Below the pieces are notes generated by a model, which was not told the DNA's origin, did not search any database, and saw only the letters and a list, made by a program, of their open reading frames with translations. Positions 1 through 13,389 of a DNA stretch of 64,000 nt are shown here, one piece after another. Origin of the DNA: Acinonyx jubatus (taxonomy: Eukaryota; Chordata; Mammalia; Carnivora; Felidae); contig NC_069382.1 of NCBI RefSeq assembly GCF_027475565.1, positions 194,648,786 to 194,712,785 on the forward strand, written 5' to 3'. Every line of letters begins with the position of its first letter. Position 1 is the stretch's first letter. The position numbers and the translations under genes were made by a program.

Positions 1-3000
1 GATGTAAACTTACAAAGACTCAGGGGCCTAACGTGAGTGATGCTTTTAAATGTTAGGGCATGCAGGGATAGCACTCCCAGTTACAAATTCAAGAACAATG
101 CTGCATCTCCTCCCCTGGACTTCCAAATTGGTAGCCCTCTTTGGATTGTAGCAATAGCACCATGTCACGCTTAGGAACGTTTTCCATTGGGCTCCGAAGA
201 CGAGTCTTGCGTAGGACTTGGAGCAAAACATGGCCCCGCAACTGGTCTAGGTTGTAGCACCTATGGCCTCGCCACTCAAAATAGAACTTACCCAATCTCT
301 TAGCATTAGGTATACCCATGGTAGAAAGGTAGGTCTCTGTAGGACTCAATAGGAAAAGTGTACAACGGACCCTTAAGATTTCAAGATTGATCTATGCATC
401 TGCCAGAAGACAACTTTAACCTGGAAGTTGGTCCCAAACAGGTTACTAGGCTTTAGTAGAGACTGTACCCCACCCATGAAACATCAAATAACTGTTTAGC
501 TCTTCCCATTAGATACTGGATGCTTTAAGGCTCATAGACATAAGGGAAGGGGCCACAATTAGTTCGGTGTGGGAAATCGTATACTTATGGTGAGTCACAA
601 ATCTGATGGCACTTTTAAGTCACAAGAATGCATGGCTCAGACTCCTCTTCCCCTACCTCTTGATTCTACAGTGTCTCTCAGTTCGTACTTATGGTCTCAT
701 GGGTTAGATTCCTAGGATAAGGATGGAAAATTAAGGCTCTGCTTCATAGGTGGATTAGTTCAGTATGTAACCAGGAATTGTAAAAGGACTATTGCAATAC
801 TAGGACTCCTTAGAAGGTACCCTAGAACTTTTCTGAGAGAAAATCCTCCCAACAGGCAGAAGTCCAGTCAGTACACTTGGTCATCTTATCTAAAATAAGG
901 GTCTAAGACAAGTATTCAGAATCCCATGCATTAACAAATGGGTTGGCTGGCTGGAAGAGACAAGATTAGAATAGAGATAAGGTCTGGGAAGAGAGATGCA
1001 GGAGGGGCCTATAGAAATAGGCACAAAGCTTGAGGATTTTTTACATCATGAGACCATGCCTACCATAGCATTTGCCATGGAAGATGTAGTCCATCAAGTG
1101 GACAGGAGACCCCGGTCTGGTAGAAGTTAGCCAGTTTCTGTGTTCAGCCACCTAATGTGTACAAAGACCGCCTACACACTCCCTGGGTCCAACACCTTGG
1201 GCTCCCTCTCATCACAGCCAGTCTAGCCCTTGCCAATGCTTTAAAGCTGACCTGTCACCCACCAGCAGAAGCAGATGTAAAGCCTTCCATGTGGTGCTAT
1301 CCAGCCTCTTGTTGGCAAGGTGATTACATCTGACACCTCTGCCCCAGAGAAGGATACATCCATCCTATTGTGATTGGTAACTATTCTGAATACGAACTTA
1401 CCTTCCATTCTCCAACACTTTCACACATAGTGCCTGTCCTAACACCTCCAAGGGTTTTCAGACTACCTAACTTACTGCATAAAAGCCCATTAAGTCACCG
1501 AGAACAAGGGACTCCTTTTACAGTGAAAATAGAACAATGGACAGATCATAAAAACATTGTTATTTGGAAGCTGTCAGCCTGACATACTAGAATGACCTCA
1601 AATGATCAGCTAAAACACCAGATTGAGGGTGAACTGCAGAGATGGGATGTACCACCCAGATCACCCTTCAAGGCAGGACATGTTACTTGGTCCTTGGATC
1701 AAGGACTGGGAAGCTTGGATAGCTTCCAGTTAGCTGTCAGTCCCTCCAAAGGCAGCCCACATCCAGGTCTGGAGAAGTCAGTTGTAGAAATCCCAGCCCC
1801 ATTAGCCTAGGTGTGACAACTCTAACAGAAGATAGCAACTATGGAGCCCCCTACCTGGCTCACCAGGCTTTGGCCCATCTTCCATGCTTGACTTTTGCCT
1901 AGTTCCTCCTTCCCCTTCTAACAAACATTTTATAAGTCAAACTCCCTTGCATTCTTAAGTTAACATCTCAGAATATCCTTCCCAGAAAACTCAGCTGCAC
2001 AAATACCACAAAAGTAATAGACAACATGGTAAGGGGTGGAAGGAATCATATCTGTGATGTCCACTGTTCACGGTCCTCCTGAGGTCACTAGCAGTTCCAA
2101 GACCACTCATGAGAATAACTGCAACTTGAGTGCACTCAGTCATAGGTTGGGATTCTCTGCCAGCAAACTAATGGCTACAGTTGCATCCCAACAGCTAGAG
2201 TAGAGGTCTGGGAACCAAGCAGTGGAATGAAGTTTCTCCCTTTTAACATCTTGTGACTTAAGTTGAGAAACCTGTGTTGTCCATCCCCACAAGATTGAGG
2301 ACCTCTTGACCTGCTGAACTCCATCTAGAAGCTTTCAGCAGGGGACTCAGACTGTGCCGCCAGGCCATTTTGGTCTCCTTATTCCAATAGACAAGCAAGA
2401 TCTTCTGCCACACAAAAAAGGAAAAGGAATATGGAACCCAGGCTATTCATTAGGGCACTGCTTGGTGCTCCCATGCCCAATGTTAGGAGGATGTAGGCAG
2501 TTGTAGCAAACATGGCAGGATAAGGTCACCAGGGCTTCAAACCTCTTAATGAAGGTGGTGATCACCCACCAAAAAAGCGAAACAATGGAAATTCTGGCCA
2601 ACAGTGAAGGACTCCAGGATTAAAGGTAGGAGAAACGATGTATTTTATATTGGTGGTCCTTTAAGACCAGTTTCAGAAGCAGTTAAAGGTGGAGGGATTG
2701 CAGCTACCCATTATACTTTTGAAGATGTACCATATAGCCCCCCCACACACACTTCACAAAAGGTGCTGTCCAGCTTGAGGATCATCATTCTTTGACAGCC
2801 TCCAGCTGTTAGCTCATTCTTAGGGTGGCTCTAAGCCAACAACCGGGCATGCTCTGCCACAGGGCTGTTGGGCTGGCAGAAACCATCAGGTTCACATTAT
2901 GGTCTGACCTCTCCCTCTGCAGAATCCAGCCTCTTCCCTGGTCTTTTCATAGGTAAGTCTTGTACATTCCTAGTCTTCTCAGTACACGGTGTCACCACTG

Positions 3001-3150
3001 AGAAGCAGGGGGAGGGGGGTGGATTCAACGTGTGCCAGGAGTGGGATGCCCTCCCTTCCACAGCCCACCAGCTGTTTCAGGAGGTACCTCCATCATACCC
3101 ACAGCCTCCCTACCTCAAGTGCCTACATCTGACAGCTGAGGACAGTCTCT
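1..3150. other. Intergenic stretch, nothing recognised
   Basis: All open frames are shorter than 100 codons and none resembles a known domain. Some segments look like eroded LTR DNA, but I cannot name them. No RNA gene was seen. Confidence 0.6.
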
Positions 3151-3270
3151 GGTGCCACATGAGCTAGCTCAGTCAAAAACACATACAACTCCGTCTCACA
3201 GTGGGCAGTTTGAGCCCCATGTTGGGGACGGAGCCTCCTATGCAAAAACAAATGTGAACTAGCAACCTCA
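3151..3270 (+). repeat. Degenerate carnivoran SINE fragment
   Basis: The order of pieces (gctagctcagtca, then a tRNA B-box-like gtttgagccccat with gttgggg, then gagcctcc and an A-rich tail) follows a sense carnivoran tRNA-derived SINE. It is heavily eroded. Confidence 0.5.
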
Positions 3271-3684
3271 AGGGAGATAATGCCCCTGCGGGTACTTCCA
3301 ACTGCTGAGGGCAAGACAGTCCTTGAATGACCACCTCACACCAAGCAGGAGGGTTCTTAGGTGTGCTCTGCATAGACCACACTAGAGGCTCCCGCAGCAG
3401 GACTGAATCCCTAGCGGTAAGCCCACTTATAGCCACATAACCTTCAACTTCATCCTTTCCTAGTCCTGCTTTCATCACTGCTTCACTCATGCTTCCGGAA
3501 ATCATCCAGCAAGTGAAGTCCTGCTCACAGAGCCTTCTCTCCATCTGCTCTCTGGAAAGTCAAGCCAAGAAATCTGGGTCGAACTATGGAATTCCAGTAG
3601 GTGGGAGTCCAAAATCCAGTGACCCATTGTTCCACACAATGTTTGTGCCCCTCTCCTCCAAACTTCCTATGAAGTTCTAGCCCC

Positions 3685-3870
3685 TAGTATGCTACTATTA
3701 AGAGGGGAGACTCTGGATTAGGGTCTTTCAAAGAGACCAGAGATCCCTTGCTCTCCATCCATTTGACGACACCAGAGAAGACAGCTGTCTGCAGGCCAGT
3801 AGGGGAGCTCCCACCAGGAACCAAATCTGCCAGTACCTTGATCTTGGACTTCCCAGCCTGCTCATCCTTT
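3685..3870 (+). repeat. MaLR LTR fragment (MST/MLT type)
   Basis: It contains the family string order ending in caccttgatcttggacttccc, which marks the 3' part of MST/MLT LTRs, in sense orientation. The flanking LTR parts are not recognisable. Confidence 0.7.
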
Positions 3871-5430
3871 TCAACCCAGCAGGCGTCTGGCTTGGCAACT
3901 TTCTTCTCTCTCCACTCCACCCCCAGAAGGCTGTCGTGTCTCAGCTCTACTCCTCAGTGGTTTCCACACGCACATCTCTGCTTTGCTGGATGAAGTACGG
4001 CTCTCCCAGTGAGAGGTGACCATAGGAACAAGGATGGAGGTAAAGCAGATGGAGAACATGGCCTTGTGCTTCCTGGTACTGAGCGCAGTACCTGGACACA
4101 CGCCTGTTTCCAAGTCCTTTCTGTTCCTTTGAGTCTGAGCCGGTTTGACAGGGAGTTTGACTCCCCTGTCAAAGTGTGAATCTCTGAATCTAGTATCCTA
4201 TCAGTGCATTAAACAAGACAAAAATCCATGTTCAAAAGAAACTTATGTCTCCAGATCAGAGAAGCAGCCAAGCAGAGTTTGAATGGGGGAAAACACTAAT
4301 ATTCTTTGATCAGGAAGTCACTAACTACAGATGAGTAGGTAAGACATTCTGTAAAGATGCTATTTGAATGTTTTTTTTCTGCTTGTCCTTTTTATGTCCC
4401 TTTAACTTGGTTAAGGCCACTTATTCTGTCCTTACCTCTGCTAAGGTATTTAGGGTGCCCTCAGTCTGTTAATAAAGGACAGACACCAGCCTAAGGTTGT
4501 TTTGCTAAGTTCTTAGAATAAGTTCATAGTCCTTAACACCTTGTCCCTCAGATTTCTCATGAGGCCCGGCCTATGGACTCAAGCAGTTGGAAGATTACAA
4601 GTCCACTGGAAGGTTAGACCATGAGCTTAAGAAATTTAGCTCCAAATGGAAGAACTCTAGAGAAAGACTTCTAGGTCATCCTGAGAACCTAGCAACTCAA
4701 ATGTAGTTGTGGGTCACCGGGTATGTTACCAAGGTTTTATGTAAGATGTTGTTTCAAGAAAAGCTTTAGTTTTAGGCTCACCATATGTAACTGCTAGTTA
4801 GGTATTCATTAGTCTTCAAGGCAGTTTTATGGTTTATCCCTATACCCCCAATACTCACAAGTCAGGTTTAGAATCTAAGATGTAATTGCTACCTCATGAA
4901 TCACTGCAATCCGTCAAGGTAGGCCATTTGCTTGGTCTTCATTATTGTGGAACTTGCCTTTGCCAGTTTCTAAGTTTGGTGCTTAAGTTTTTACTTTTAT
5001 ATTAATGCTGTAAATAAAAATTTCTCAAATCCTCGTGTGTGAGGCCATGTAAGATCACAAGAGCAAGATGTTCACATGATGAGAGAAGAGCTTACCTGCT
5101 TAGTGCACATACCCAACTTGGCAGACAGGGAGAGGCCTTGGAGGAAGGCACCCAGCTCCCTGGAAAGGTCCCATGCTCCCCTGCTCATCAGAAGGGCTCC
5201 CCACACATGCACAGCATCACCTATGTTTTGAACTCACAGCAAGCTTGGTATGAAGAGATAGGATGAGATGGTTCACAGAGGAAAGAGTTCTCCGAAGGGA
5301 ATTAGGACAAGAGCAAAGGCAGTGAGGCAGAGGAAAGGCTCCCCATTGATGTCCTCTGAATCCATTCTTGGTCCCCAGCGTGCCCAGGACTCTCCTGGTT
5401 TCAAACACCACTGGCAGAGGGGAGTCCTTT
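3871..5430. other. Intergenic stretch
   Basis: No gene. An AATAAA lies at 5,013-5,018 in an AT-rich patch, but no upstream coding body or poly(A) tail supports a processed copy. Confidence 0.5.
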
Positions 5431-5447
5431 AGCACCACCTGGTGGCC
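5431..5447 (-). promoter_or_regulatory. Candidate CTCF motif
   Basis: On the minus strand the sequence reads GGCCACCAGGTGGTGCT, one base from the core CTCF consensus CCASYAGRKGGC. It is also a plain E-box palindrome, so occupancy is uncertain. Confidence 0.35.
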
Positions 5448-7219
5448 TTAGGGCATCACAACAATGACGCGAGTACAGAAGCCAGTGAAGCTTAATATTC
5501 TGCTTCTCAACATCACCCTGGAAGATCCCGTGCACCCTATGGCTGTCCTACTTCTAGGAAAGGAAGACAGACATCACCCCCATTAGAGGGGAAAGTCAGG
5601 CAGTAAACTGGACCTTCGAGAGAACGAAATGGCATGGCTGTATTTAAGCAGCAAGAAGCAGGATCAGGCCGTGGCTCCTTAGGATATGAGAGCACACAGC
5701 AGCCAGCTCAGCTCCCTGGCCTCCAGGCAGACAGAGGCAGAGCCTCCACAGGGACCCCCCCTCCCCCCTCGGACGACCCTCACTCCCTGGTCAAAGGGTC
5801 GGCCAAAGAGCGTGTACCTCCCCACAGGGCTCTGGGCTCACGGTGTATGCTTGTCTACTTTCTGATGCAACACAGCTCTTACCGAATTGTGAGAAGAGAA
5901 AATTTACACTGGTGTTGGGGAAATAGCTTACAGAGGTCAGTTATAAGGACGGGCACCAAATGACGTATATTGAAGGATTTCTACTAAAAGATCACTTCCT
6001 AGGATGGCTCCTTCCCCTGGAGTCCAAGGTAATATGTTTCCATCGTGCCCCCTTACCCTTCTATCACAGATCCCAGAGCTCACACTCAGGCCCCAGGTAG
6101 CCCAGCTGTCGTGCTCACCAGCCAGTTCACTCTCACCCCCCACCCACCCCGAGGATGGACAGAGGAGCCAGTCCCAGGTGGCTGACCACCCCACGGAGGA
6201 AGCTACAATATTGAAACACATCGATGTCCAGTTCCCTGAAGAATGTGCCTATGTACAAGCCAGTCCTCAGTTCTCAGGTCTTATGCAAGAACTCACCTAC
6301 TTACACAACAGGCTCCTGTATAATTGCTTTGCTCTGGAAGACACAGGGAGAGCTCTGCTGCTGCTTCTGGAAAAAGCAGGTCATTCTCAAGCCCCCAGGG
6401 CCCTCCCCAGTGGGGAGAATCCTGGAGCAAACTCAGCCTCTGCGTCTTATGATCAGTGAACACAGCCTGCCAGGGAACCCCCTCGGCTTCACAGAAGGTC
6501 AGGGTGATTGCCGATTTTGAAAAGGAGGAGGTGGAGTTGAACGTGGAATGTGTACCTGAAAGGGTGCTTTCCTGCTAGGAAGGAAACCTCCCCATTGTCC
6601 CCCCAGAACACTCCTTGAGCTCTGGCTCCGGTAACTTCAGCCTCCCAGCTGGTTCCGTGGGAGTGAACATTTGTACATTGTCCTTTGATCCGATGACCAC
6701 TCAAAACCACCTCTCTGGAGTCTCCCTTTCACATCAGACAACCCAAAAGGTCAGGATGGGCCTGGACTAGGAGCTGTTTCCTCTCCGAGCCCCATCTCGG
6801 AACACCCAAGGTGTCTCAGGGATACACCTGGGCAGGTCTCTTCCAGCCACAGCTCCTCGGCTGGCCCTGAACCCGCCTCGTGGTGAGGCTGGCCCCGGCA
6901 GACAGCCTGCTCACTGCATCGTCTTCTGGCTAGAGAGCACCAGAACAGAGACCCCAGCCCCCACCCCAGCCCCACTGCCTACCCAGGAGCCACCAGCCAC
7001 ATCCACACCAAAGCAGCTGGGAGAGCCAGGGAGGATGTTCAGAGGCACCAAGACCCATCGAGAGAACACAGCCCCAGAGAGGTTCTCATCTCTGGACACA
7101 AGCATGTCTCTGTCTATGGACACATCTCTGGACACTAACATGGCCCTCTTAGTGTAAGAATTCTAACAGCACCAACTCCAACTTTGGCCCTTTATCTTAT
7201 TTGTGTCCATGCAATGACC
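5448..7219. other. Intergenic stretch with a 151-codon open frame
   Basis: An open frame at 6,004-6,459 (+) encodes 151 residues rich in Pro, Ser and Leu with no recognised domain. Splice sites, promoter and similarity are not apparent. I do not call it a gene. Confidence 0.5.
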
Positions 7220-7254
7220 CACACACGTGCACGCGTGCGCACACACACACACAC
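7220..7254. repeat. CA-rich microsatellite
   Basis: An imperfect CA/CG alternating tract ends in a pure CA run. Alternating purine-pyrimidine sequence of this kind can form Z-DNA. Confidence 0.9.
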
Positions 7255-7280
7255 GGGGCCTACACATTACAGGCCCCGTG
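7252..7280. repeat. GC-rich perfect inverted repeat
   Basis: CACGGGGCCT at 7,252-7,261 pairs with AGGCCCCGTG at 7,271-7,280 around a 9-base loop. It directly follows the CA repeat. No U-tract terminator context applies in this genome. Confidence 0.85.
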
Positions 7281-9734
7281 GAGATTAATGTATGCCCTGA
7301 CCAGAATGCAAGAAGGCTCGTTCCAGTGTTCCCTAGAATTGTTCAGAGAACCAGTAGAGATCACCTAGTTTCTTCCCCTCCCCCCACTCAGGCACAGATG
7401 GCACCAGGAGGTCTGTTAAAATGTTAAACCCTCACCATGGTCCTCTTGTTCCATGAAGCCTGCACATCCAGGTCCAGGCTTTGCAGACAACAACTGCAGG
7501 ACACCCGGATTGTCATCTACTCAGTTCCCCGCCCCCCCCCCCCATCAGTACGTTACCCTGAAGACAACTGCCAAAAGGTACAGAGTGGCTAGCTTCATCT
7601 TTGGCTTCAAAGTCTAGTCTCCATTTGGAGGGTACTCTACTGTCCCTTCTCCATCTGACAATTGGGGACGTGTGCTCTTTGACCTGAGAGAACCCAGCTA
7701 TCAGCTAAGCAGAACTTGGGAGAAGTCCTCTGCCAGATCCAACATATAGATACAATAGTCCTGGTGACCCTGCTCTGGTGGTTTCTATGCTCATTGGTTG
7801 CTAGACCAGCAAGGGATACAGGTCATCTGCTTAGTACAGGAAGCATCCCATGATCACCACCAGTACACCCACCGCCTCAGAGAGGGGACTCAGGACAGCA
7901 TCCAGTAAACATGCAGAGTCTAGGAAATCATGCTGTGCTCATGTTATGCTTATTACATAGGTCTCAACACGTTCCTCACAAGCTCTTAAAACTGCCAATG
8001 CAACACGATAAAGTGGTTTCTACAGTCGATTCCCTTTTTGGTAGCAAGGGATGAAGAATTCAGAGTCAGAAATGTGGGCCACAGCCGCATTTATACTCTC
8101 CGTTCCACGTCAGACAAGCAGAGGATGGTCTAGTCAAAGCCCAGGACCTTGACAATCTGATAGGTGTTCCAGGAGTGGCTTCAGTTTGTGTTTAAAACCT
8201 ATTACAGAATACACCCACTGTAACACGAACAGAACTGAATAGCCTAATAAGCAAGCCACTTAAGGGGACAATGTTGTCAAATCCACTCTATGTGGCACAC
8301 ATGAATTTGAGTTGAGGACAGGCAAAAGTCTAGATGCTTCAAGTCCTTATTAGACACTTAAGTCAAAGGGTTTTTACAGTTTTCCTTTTGACCACACACG
8401 ATTGCCAGTCCAGAACAGCAGGCCCGACTTCTCACAGGTGACCCTGATGAAGACAAACCTGGCTGACCCACAGGTTGCTCTCATAGTCCCTACCCATCTG
8501 GACCCCACAAAAGCAGAATTCCAGCCCAGCCTCCGGCAATGCTGGCACCTGACTGCAGAATGGATACCAGCAGCGGACACCTGAGACTAGTTCTAGTCCC
8601 CTGGGTGTCCCAAGTGTCTCCTTCCCTCCGGGAGCATAAGGGGTTCATTCTCCTCTTTAGTCTCTTGGCCAACAGCTTCATCTGACCAGAGCACTACAGC
8701 ATAAGCACTGGCCTCCCCTTCTCTGTGGTACCCAGGACTACTCAGGAGGCAGGAGTTTTCTAGAAGCCTGAACTCTAAGGGACAATAACTGGAGATTCTG
8801 AACTCTGAGGTGCATATGCCCAAGGATAAGGATGCTCCATATTTAGTTCTGGGGAGTAAGCCATCAGGCCGTGCAAGCCTTCCCTGTTCTGCACGGCCAA
8901 TCCATTTAGGCACACTATGCCTTCAGATGAGAGGTACATGCATAGCTTATGTTTGAAGATGACCTACAGATGGGCAAGCCTAACTTTTCATGAGTTTTGA
9001 GGTCTTGGGACATCCTACTTTATGGTTTTAGGTGCCTAAGATTATACTAAACTATCTTGATCAGAAGATGCGTCAGTGGCTCACATAACTCTTTTGGCAC
9101 ATTTCTCACCAGGGATGATGTTTCTCACCAGCCACAGGTGGTCATCCAGGATCCTCCTGGGACACCCAACAGACTTCCTCACTCCAGGGCAAGTGGGAGT
9201 CCTGCTCCTCACAACCCTTCTATCAAGGCTAGTTTCAATACCTTAGAACTGACCCTGTCAGGATTACCCTAACAATGTAGACTTTCTGCAGCCAGTCCTT
9301 CTCAGAAGGACTTTAATAAGGTGATAAAAGCATTCAAGTCTTGATTTTAAAAGATAGGATGAGAAGTTGAAACAACAACAAAAAAAAACCTTTGTCTTTA
9401 ATCACCAGATCTACTCCCAGGGATCAAGGACAAAGCCTAGAAAGATTCAAGAATCACACAGATAAGCATCATGGTGAACCACTCAAGGTTTAAGATTGGC
9501 TGCCTAATAGAAGTTTGTCAGGGCATGCTGGACAGGTTGGGCACCTTCCTGAAATGTTTTCATGAACAGAAAATATCCTGAGAAGGTGCAAAATCATATT
9601 GAAGAGATCCAACATGATTCTCGTTCTCTGGAAAAAGGATAAGGGTCATAAGCTTCAAAATATAAGCTTACTGATTAATAGGGCAGATATTTAACTGTTC
9701 TATTCAATTTGGGAAAAGGACCAATTAAGCTTTC
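7281..9734. other. Intergenic stretch
   Basis: No gene or repeat named with confidence. A C homopolymer lies at 7,532-7,543. Confidence 0.5.
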
Positions 9735-9944
9735 AACTATCTGTGGAGTCTTAACAGTTAAGTGTCCTTGAAGTAAAAAGGATCTGGACCATCTGGGTGG
9801 GTAGGTGGGCTTCTTGATCTATGTGCATTTATGTAGCAGATAGGAAGTCCTTATACTCAGGAAGGTCCTAAGGAGTTCATTTTATCTAAAGTGAGGGGTA
9901 GCAGAATATCCAAAAGGACCTCAGGAAGAAGTCTTCTGCAGAGA

Positions 9945-10425
9945 ACCACCTCCAGAAACAGTTCGTGGTCTGCCATTTCCTCAAAATGCTAAACCCAGAA
10001 TTACCATCTGATCCAGGAATTCCTGTGAGGTAAACATCCAAAAGAATTGAAGCCAGGGACTCAAGCAGATACTTTCATGCCAACGTTCATCACCATATTT
10101 GCAAGAGCCACTATGTGGAAACCCCAGTACCTACCAGATAAAATGGAATATTGACAAGATCATTCATACAGAAGAATCAATGAAATTGATACGTTATAAG
10201 AGACCTTGAAAATTCTAGTAAGTCACAAAAATTTCAAGTTATAGGAAATCTCAAAAATGGGCAATAGACAAGCTAGAGATTGCCAACAGCTAGGAAGCAG
10301 GGGGAATAGGAGCTATTACTTAAGGGCTGCAGAGTTTGTGAGGTGATGCACCAACATCACTGACTTGAAAACTTGCTTAGTATGGACAGCCTAATGCCAC
10401 TGGTTGCACACTTAATAAAAATGGT
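9945..10425 (+). mobile_element. L1 3' end fragment, old
   Basis: Resembles the end of L1 ORF2 and the 3' UTR: a run like ctcaaaatgctaaacccagaattacc, then aaaagaattgaagccagggactc, then gttgcacacttaataaaaatggtt. It has many short gaps compared with the consensus as I remember it. It is non-functional. Confidence 0.7.
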
Positions 10426-10524
10426 TCAGTTGTCAAGGTTTATGTTCTGTAGGTCTTCCCACCAAAAAAAAGTTGATGGGAGAAATAGCCATTCATCTAC
10501 TTGGTGGGCTTTAAAAAATATATA

Positions 10525-10868
10525 TTCCCCAGGTATAGACTGAAGGTCTCCCCCATCAAGTTCTTCTGTTGAAGACCTCACACAGCATGAGGGTATTTGG
10601 AGGTGGGACCTGGGGATGGTAATTAGGTTTAGGTATAAAGGTAGCACTCCCATAACAGCGTTAGCATCCTTCGATGGAAAGGAATGGACCAGAGCTCACT
10701 CCACCACGAGGATACAACAAGAAGGCCACTGTTTACAAGCCAGGAAAAGAGCCCTTAGCAGAATTTGCTGGTACCTTTGTCTTTGACTGCTCAGCCACCA
10801 GAACTGTGAGAGTACCATTGTTTAAACAACCTCATCTATGGTATTTTGGTCTAGAAGCTTATAGGAAG
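10525..10868 (+). repeat. MaLR LTR (MST/MLT type)
   Basis: The order of the family's strings is intact: tatttggaggtgggacct, taattaggttta, caagaaggccact, ttgctggtaccttt, ccagaactgtgag and ctatggtattttg. It is in sense orientation and lies within duplication copy A only. Confidence 0.8.
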
Positions 10869-11559
10869 GTTAGGAAGTTTCCTCTCAGGATGGGACATGT
10901 GAAGAGTTTGGAGGTCAGCTTTTACTCCAGAAGAGTAGCAAAGTGACACCAAATGAACCAGAAAAAACTTAGATCCCAAGAGGTCACAGGCTAATCTGGT
11001 GCCCCAACAGGTGGGGAACCAAACAGGATAGAGTCTCCCTTTATAAGCAGAAGCCCAGGAGAAGCCTGGGCAGAGCCAGTACCTTTAGAAACACATTAAA
11101 CTAGAATTGACAAGTTGATCCAGGCTCAGTATCAACTGGTAGAGGGTTAAGAACTCCAGTGGGAGCCCAGTCTCAGGAGACCAACAGTTTCATGGCTTAC
11201 CTGTAAGCTTCCCCACCAAGTCTCACTGCAGGTCAGAGGAAAATCCCTGTGCTTCCAGCAGGCAGGGGAGAAGAGCCATTTTGAAATATATGCAGAGCTC
11301 GGTTTTCAACAAGGCCTGCAAACTACTTTACCTGAACTATTTTACCAAAGCCTAACCGATCTAAGGGATAGGGGATACACAACCCTCAGCCTCCTCAGAC
11401 TTTCCACCTCCCCTGAAGAATATTTGAAGCAATAATGGGCAAGAATTTTCCAAGGTTAGGGACAGACACTATGCCCTGATCCAAGAAACTCAGAAAGTCG
11501 AGATAAATACCAGAAGAAGATCTCTACCTATCCATACCATATTTGAGCCTCAGGGTCCA

Positions 11560-12340
11560 AGACAGAGCCAATCTCAAGTTCTACGACAGGAGACAGGGCA
11601 GAAAAACAGGCCACAAGCCTGTTCCCCACCAGGAACCTGGTGAGGGGCTTCCCCAGCTGTGCTCCTGTGTGCCTTCTCATCATGGGGACAAAGCCAGGAG
11701 TCCATGAGAGCTCCCCAGACTAAGACACCCCAGGCAGGCTCTGTCTGCTGACAGCTCAGTGAGAGTATCCACAAGCATGTGTCCTGAATGCCTTTTGGAA
11801 AGCCCCTCCCACTAGTCTGACATTCTTCCCTCTGCCTAGAAACAGCAACACTATCCACCCATCAGAGCTTGGGGACCAGGAGCCTTGAGGAGACATCCTG
11901 ACACCCAGACCCCAATCCTCATGTCCCTTGTGGTTCTGTGGGAACAAGTCCCAACAAAAGACCCTTCAGGACACCTGATCCCAGGAAGCCCCCCCCCCAG
12001 GAGTTGGGAGGGTAAGGACTAGAGATAAAAGACATGTGGGGCACATGAAGTTATAAGACCACCCCAGCTGGGTCCAGGATATGAAAAGATCAACCCCAAC
12101 CAACTGAAACTGGTAGCCAAAGGGCTCATGGACTAAGTGCAGCAACTTCTTACCCAGACCTATTTTCATTTGCCCTTAAGTTTCCCTGACTCTCCTCTGG
12201 GGAGGTGGACTTGAGGCTTACTTGTTCATCTCCTTTGGCTGCCTCTCGAATAAACCCTTCCTTTGCCACATATTCCATGTCTCAGGAATTGGCTTTGCTG
12301 TGCATTGAGCAGACAGACTAGGGGCCCATGCTAGTTCAGC
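11560..12340 (+). mobile_element. Candidate ERV LTR (copy A)
   Basis: A TATA-like gataaaag near 12,022 is followed by AATAAA near 12,249 and an LTR-like tail with ctcaggaattggctttgctgtg. A GC-richer leader with ttccgagtc follows. No gag, pol or env frame was seen. The class assignment is tentative. Confidence 0.5.
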
Positions 12341-12500
12341 CTGGCCCCAGAGCTCAGAAGAGTCTCCAAAGTTTGGCAGGGGAGGTAGAGATTGAAGAAA
12401 ATCTCATTTTCTTCCGAGTCAGCCTGGGTGAGTTCACAAATGCCCAGGTCAATCCTGGCCCAGTCTCTGCTCCCTAAGCTCCTTCTTCCCTCATTCACCA

Positions 12501-13389
12501 CAGTCCAGGGATGACCCTTACTATAGGGGTGAGGAACCTAATGCAGGAAGAGGCCTTCTCACTCTCAAACAGAAGGTGAAAACCCACGGGAATGAAGTGG
12601 ACGCAAGTACTCCATTCTCCAACACAGAAGCTGCCGGGTTCAGGGATGGTGGAGACTAGGGAACACAACAGGAGATGCCACTTCCTAAAAGGACCACCCC
12701 CTGCAACCAGGAGCCCATTACAGACCCCATGAGGTTTTTCAGACTGTTCTAGACACATGGCCACTGATGTGCAGTATTCCCCACTTGGTGCAGGCTGTAG
12801 ACATGTACCTGAAGAATCCAAGGACAGGTCAAAGAACCAAGAGAAACAAAAGCTACAAGCGAGTGGATGAAACTTCAATCTAAACGAATCTTGCCAACTC
12901 AGTGGCAGTGTCTAACTTGACCATACAAGGAATCCCCCAATTCAACAGATTGCCAGTGGACGAAGATTCATTGGCATCAAATCAAAGATGAGTGCTTGAT
13001 AGGGCATATCCTATTTGATTTTGTGAAAATGAATAAAGACCTCATTTTAAATGGAGTCAGAAAGTACTGAAGAGGTTTCATGCACTACCACTGCCATTGG
13101 CAAACCCCAGCAGGAAACACTTTACCTCCTCCCCCAGCAACAACCCAGCCAATGGGAAGCCACCACAGCCCTGAACTCTTGCTCTCCTCCAGTGGATTTC
13201 CATTCCAGACAGCCCCTCCCAACTTCCTTCTACAAGAATTCTTCCCTTCTCTGGATTTGCCTTTTGTTTTTCTATAGTTTTCTATAGTTCCAAATTGTAA
13301 TTCTATCCCTGAATAATTCCTTTTGCTGGTAATGTGGCTATGTTTAAGATTGACAATATACACAAGGACTGGTTGCTGAGGGGTCTGTT
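12501..13389. other. Spacer between duplication copies
   Basis: No gene. Two overlapping open frames around 13,051-13,549 are short and unsupported. Confidence 0.5.

Larger units (their letters stand above)
9735..12500 (+). repeat. Large diverged duplication, copy A
   Basis: Blocks here recur in the same order at 13,390-14,530. Matches include cttaacag...gtccttga.gtaa near 9,750, ccaaaaggacctcaggaaga near 9,910, atggggaca near 11,680, gacagctcagtga near 11,750, ataagacca..ccagc near 12,053 and ttccgagtc near 12,413. Copy A additionally holds an MST/MLT LTR. Copy B is shorter by about 1.6 kb. Confidence 0.65.

Noticed and set aside
5013..5018. AATAAA as the 3' end of a processed pseudogene
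   Set aside because: No upstream coding similarity, poly(A) tail or target-site duplication was seen.
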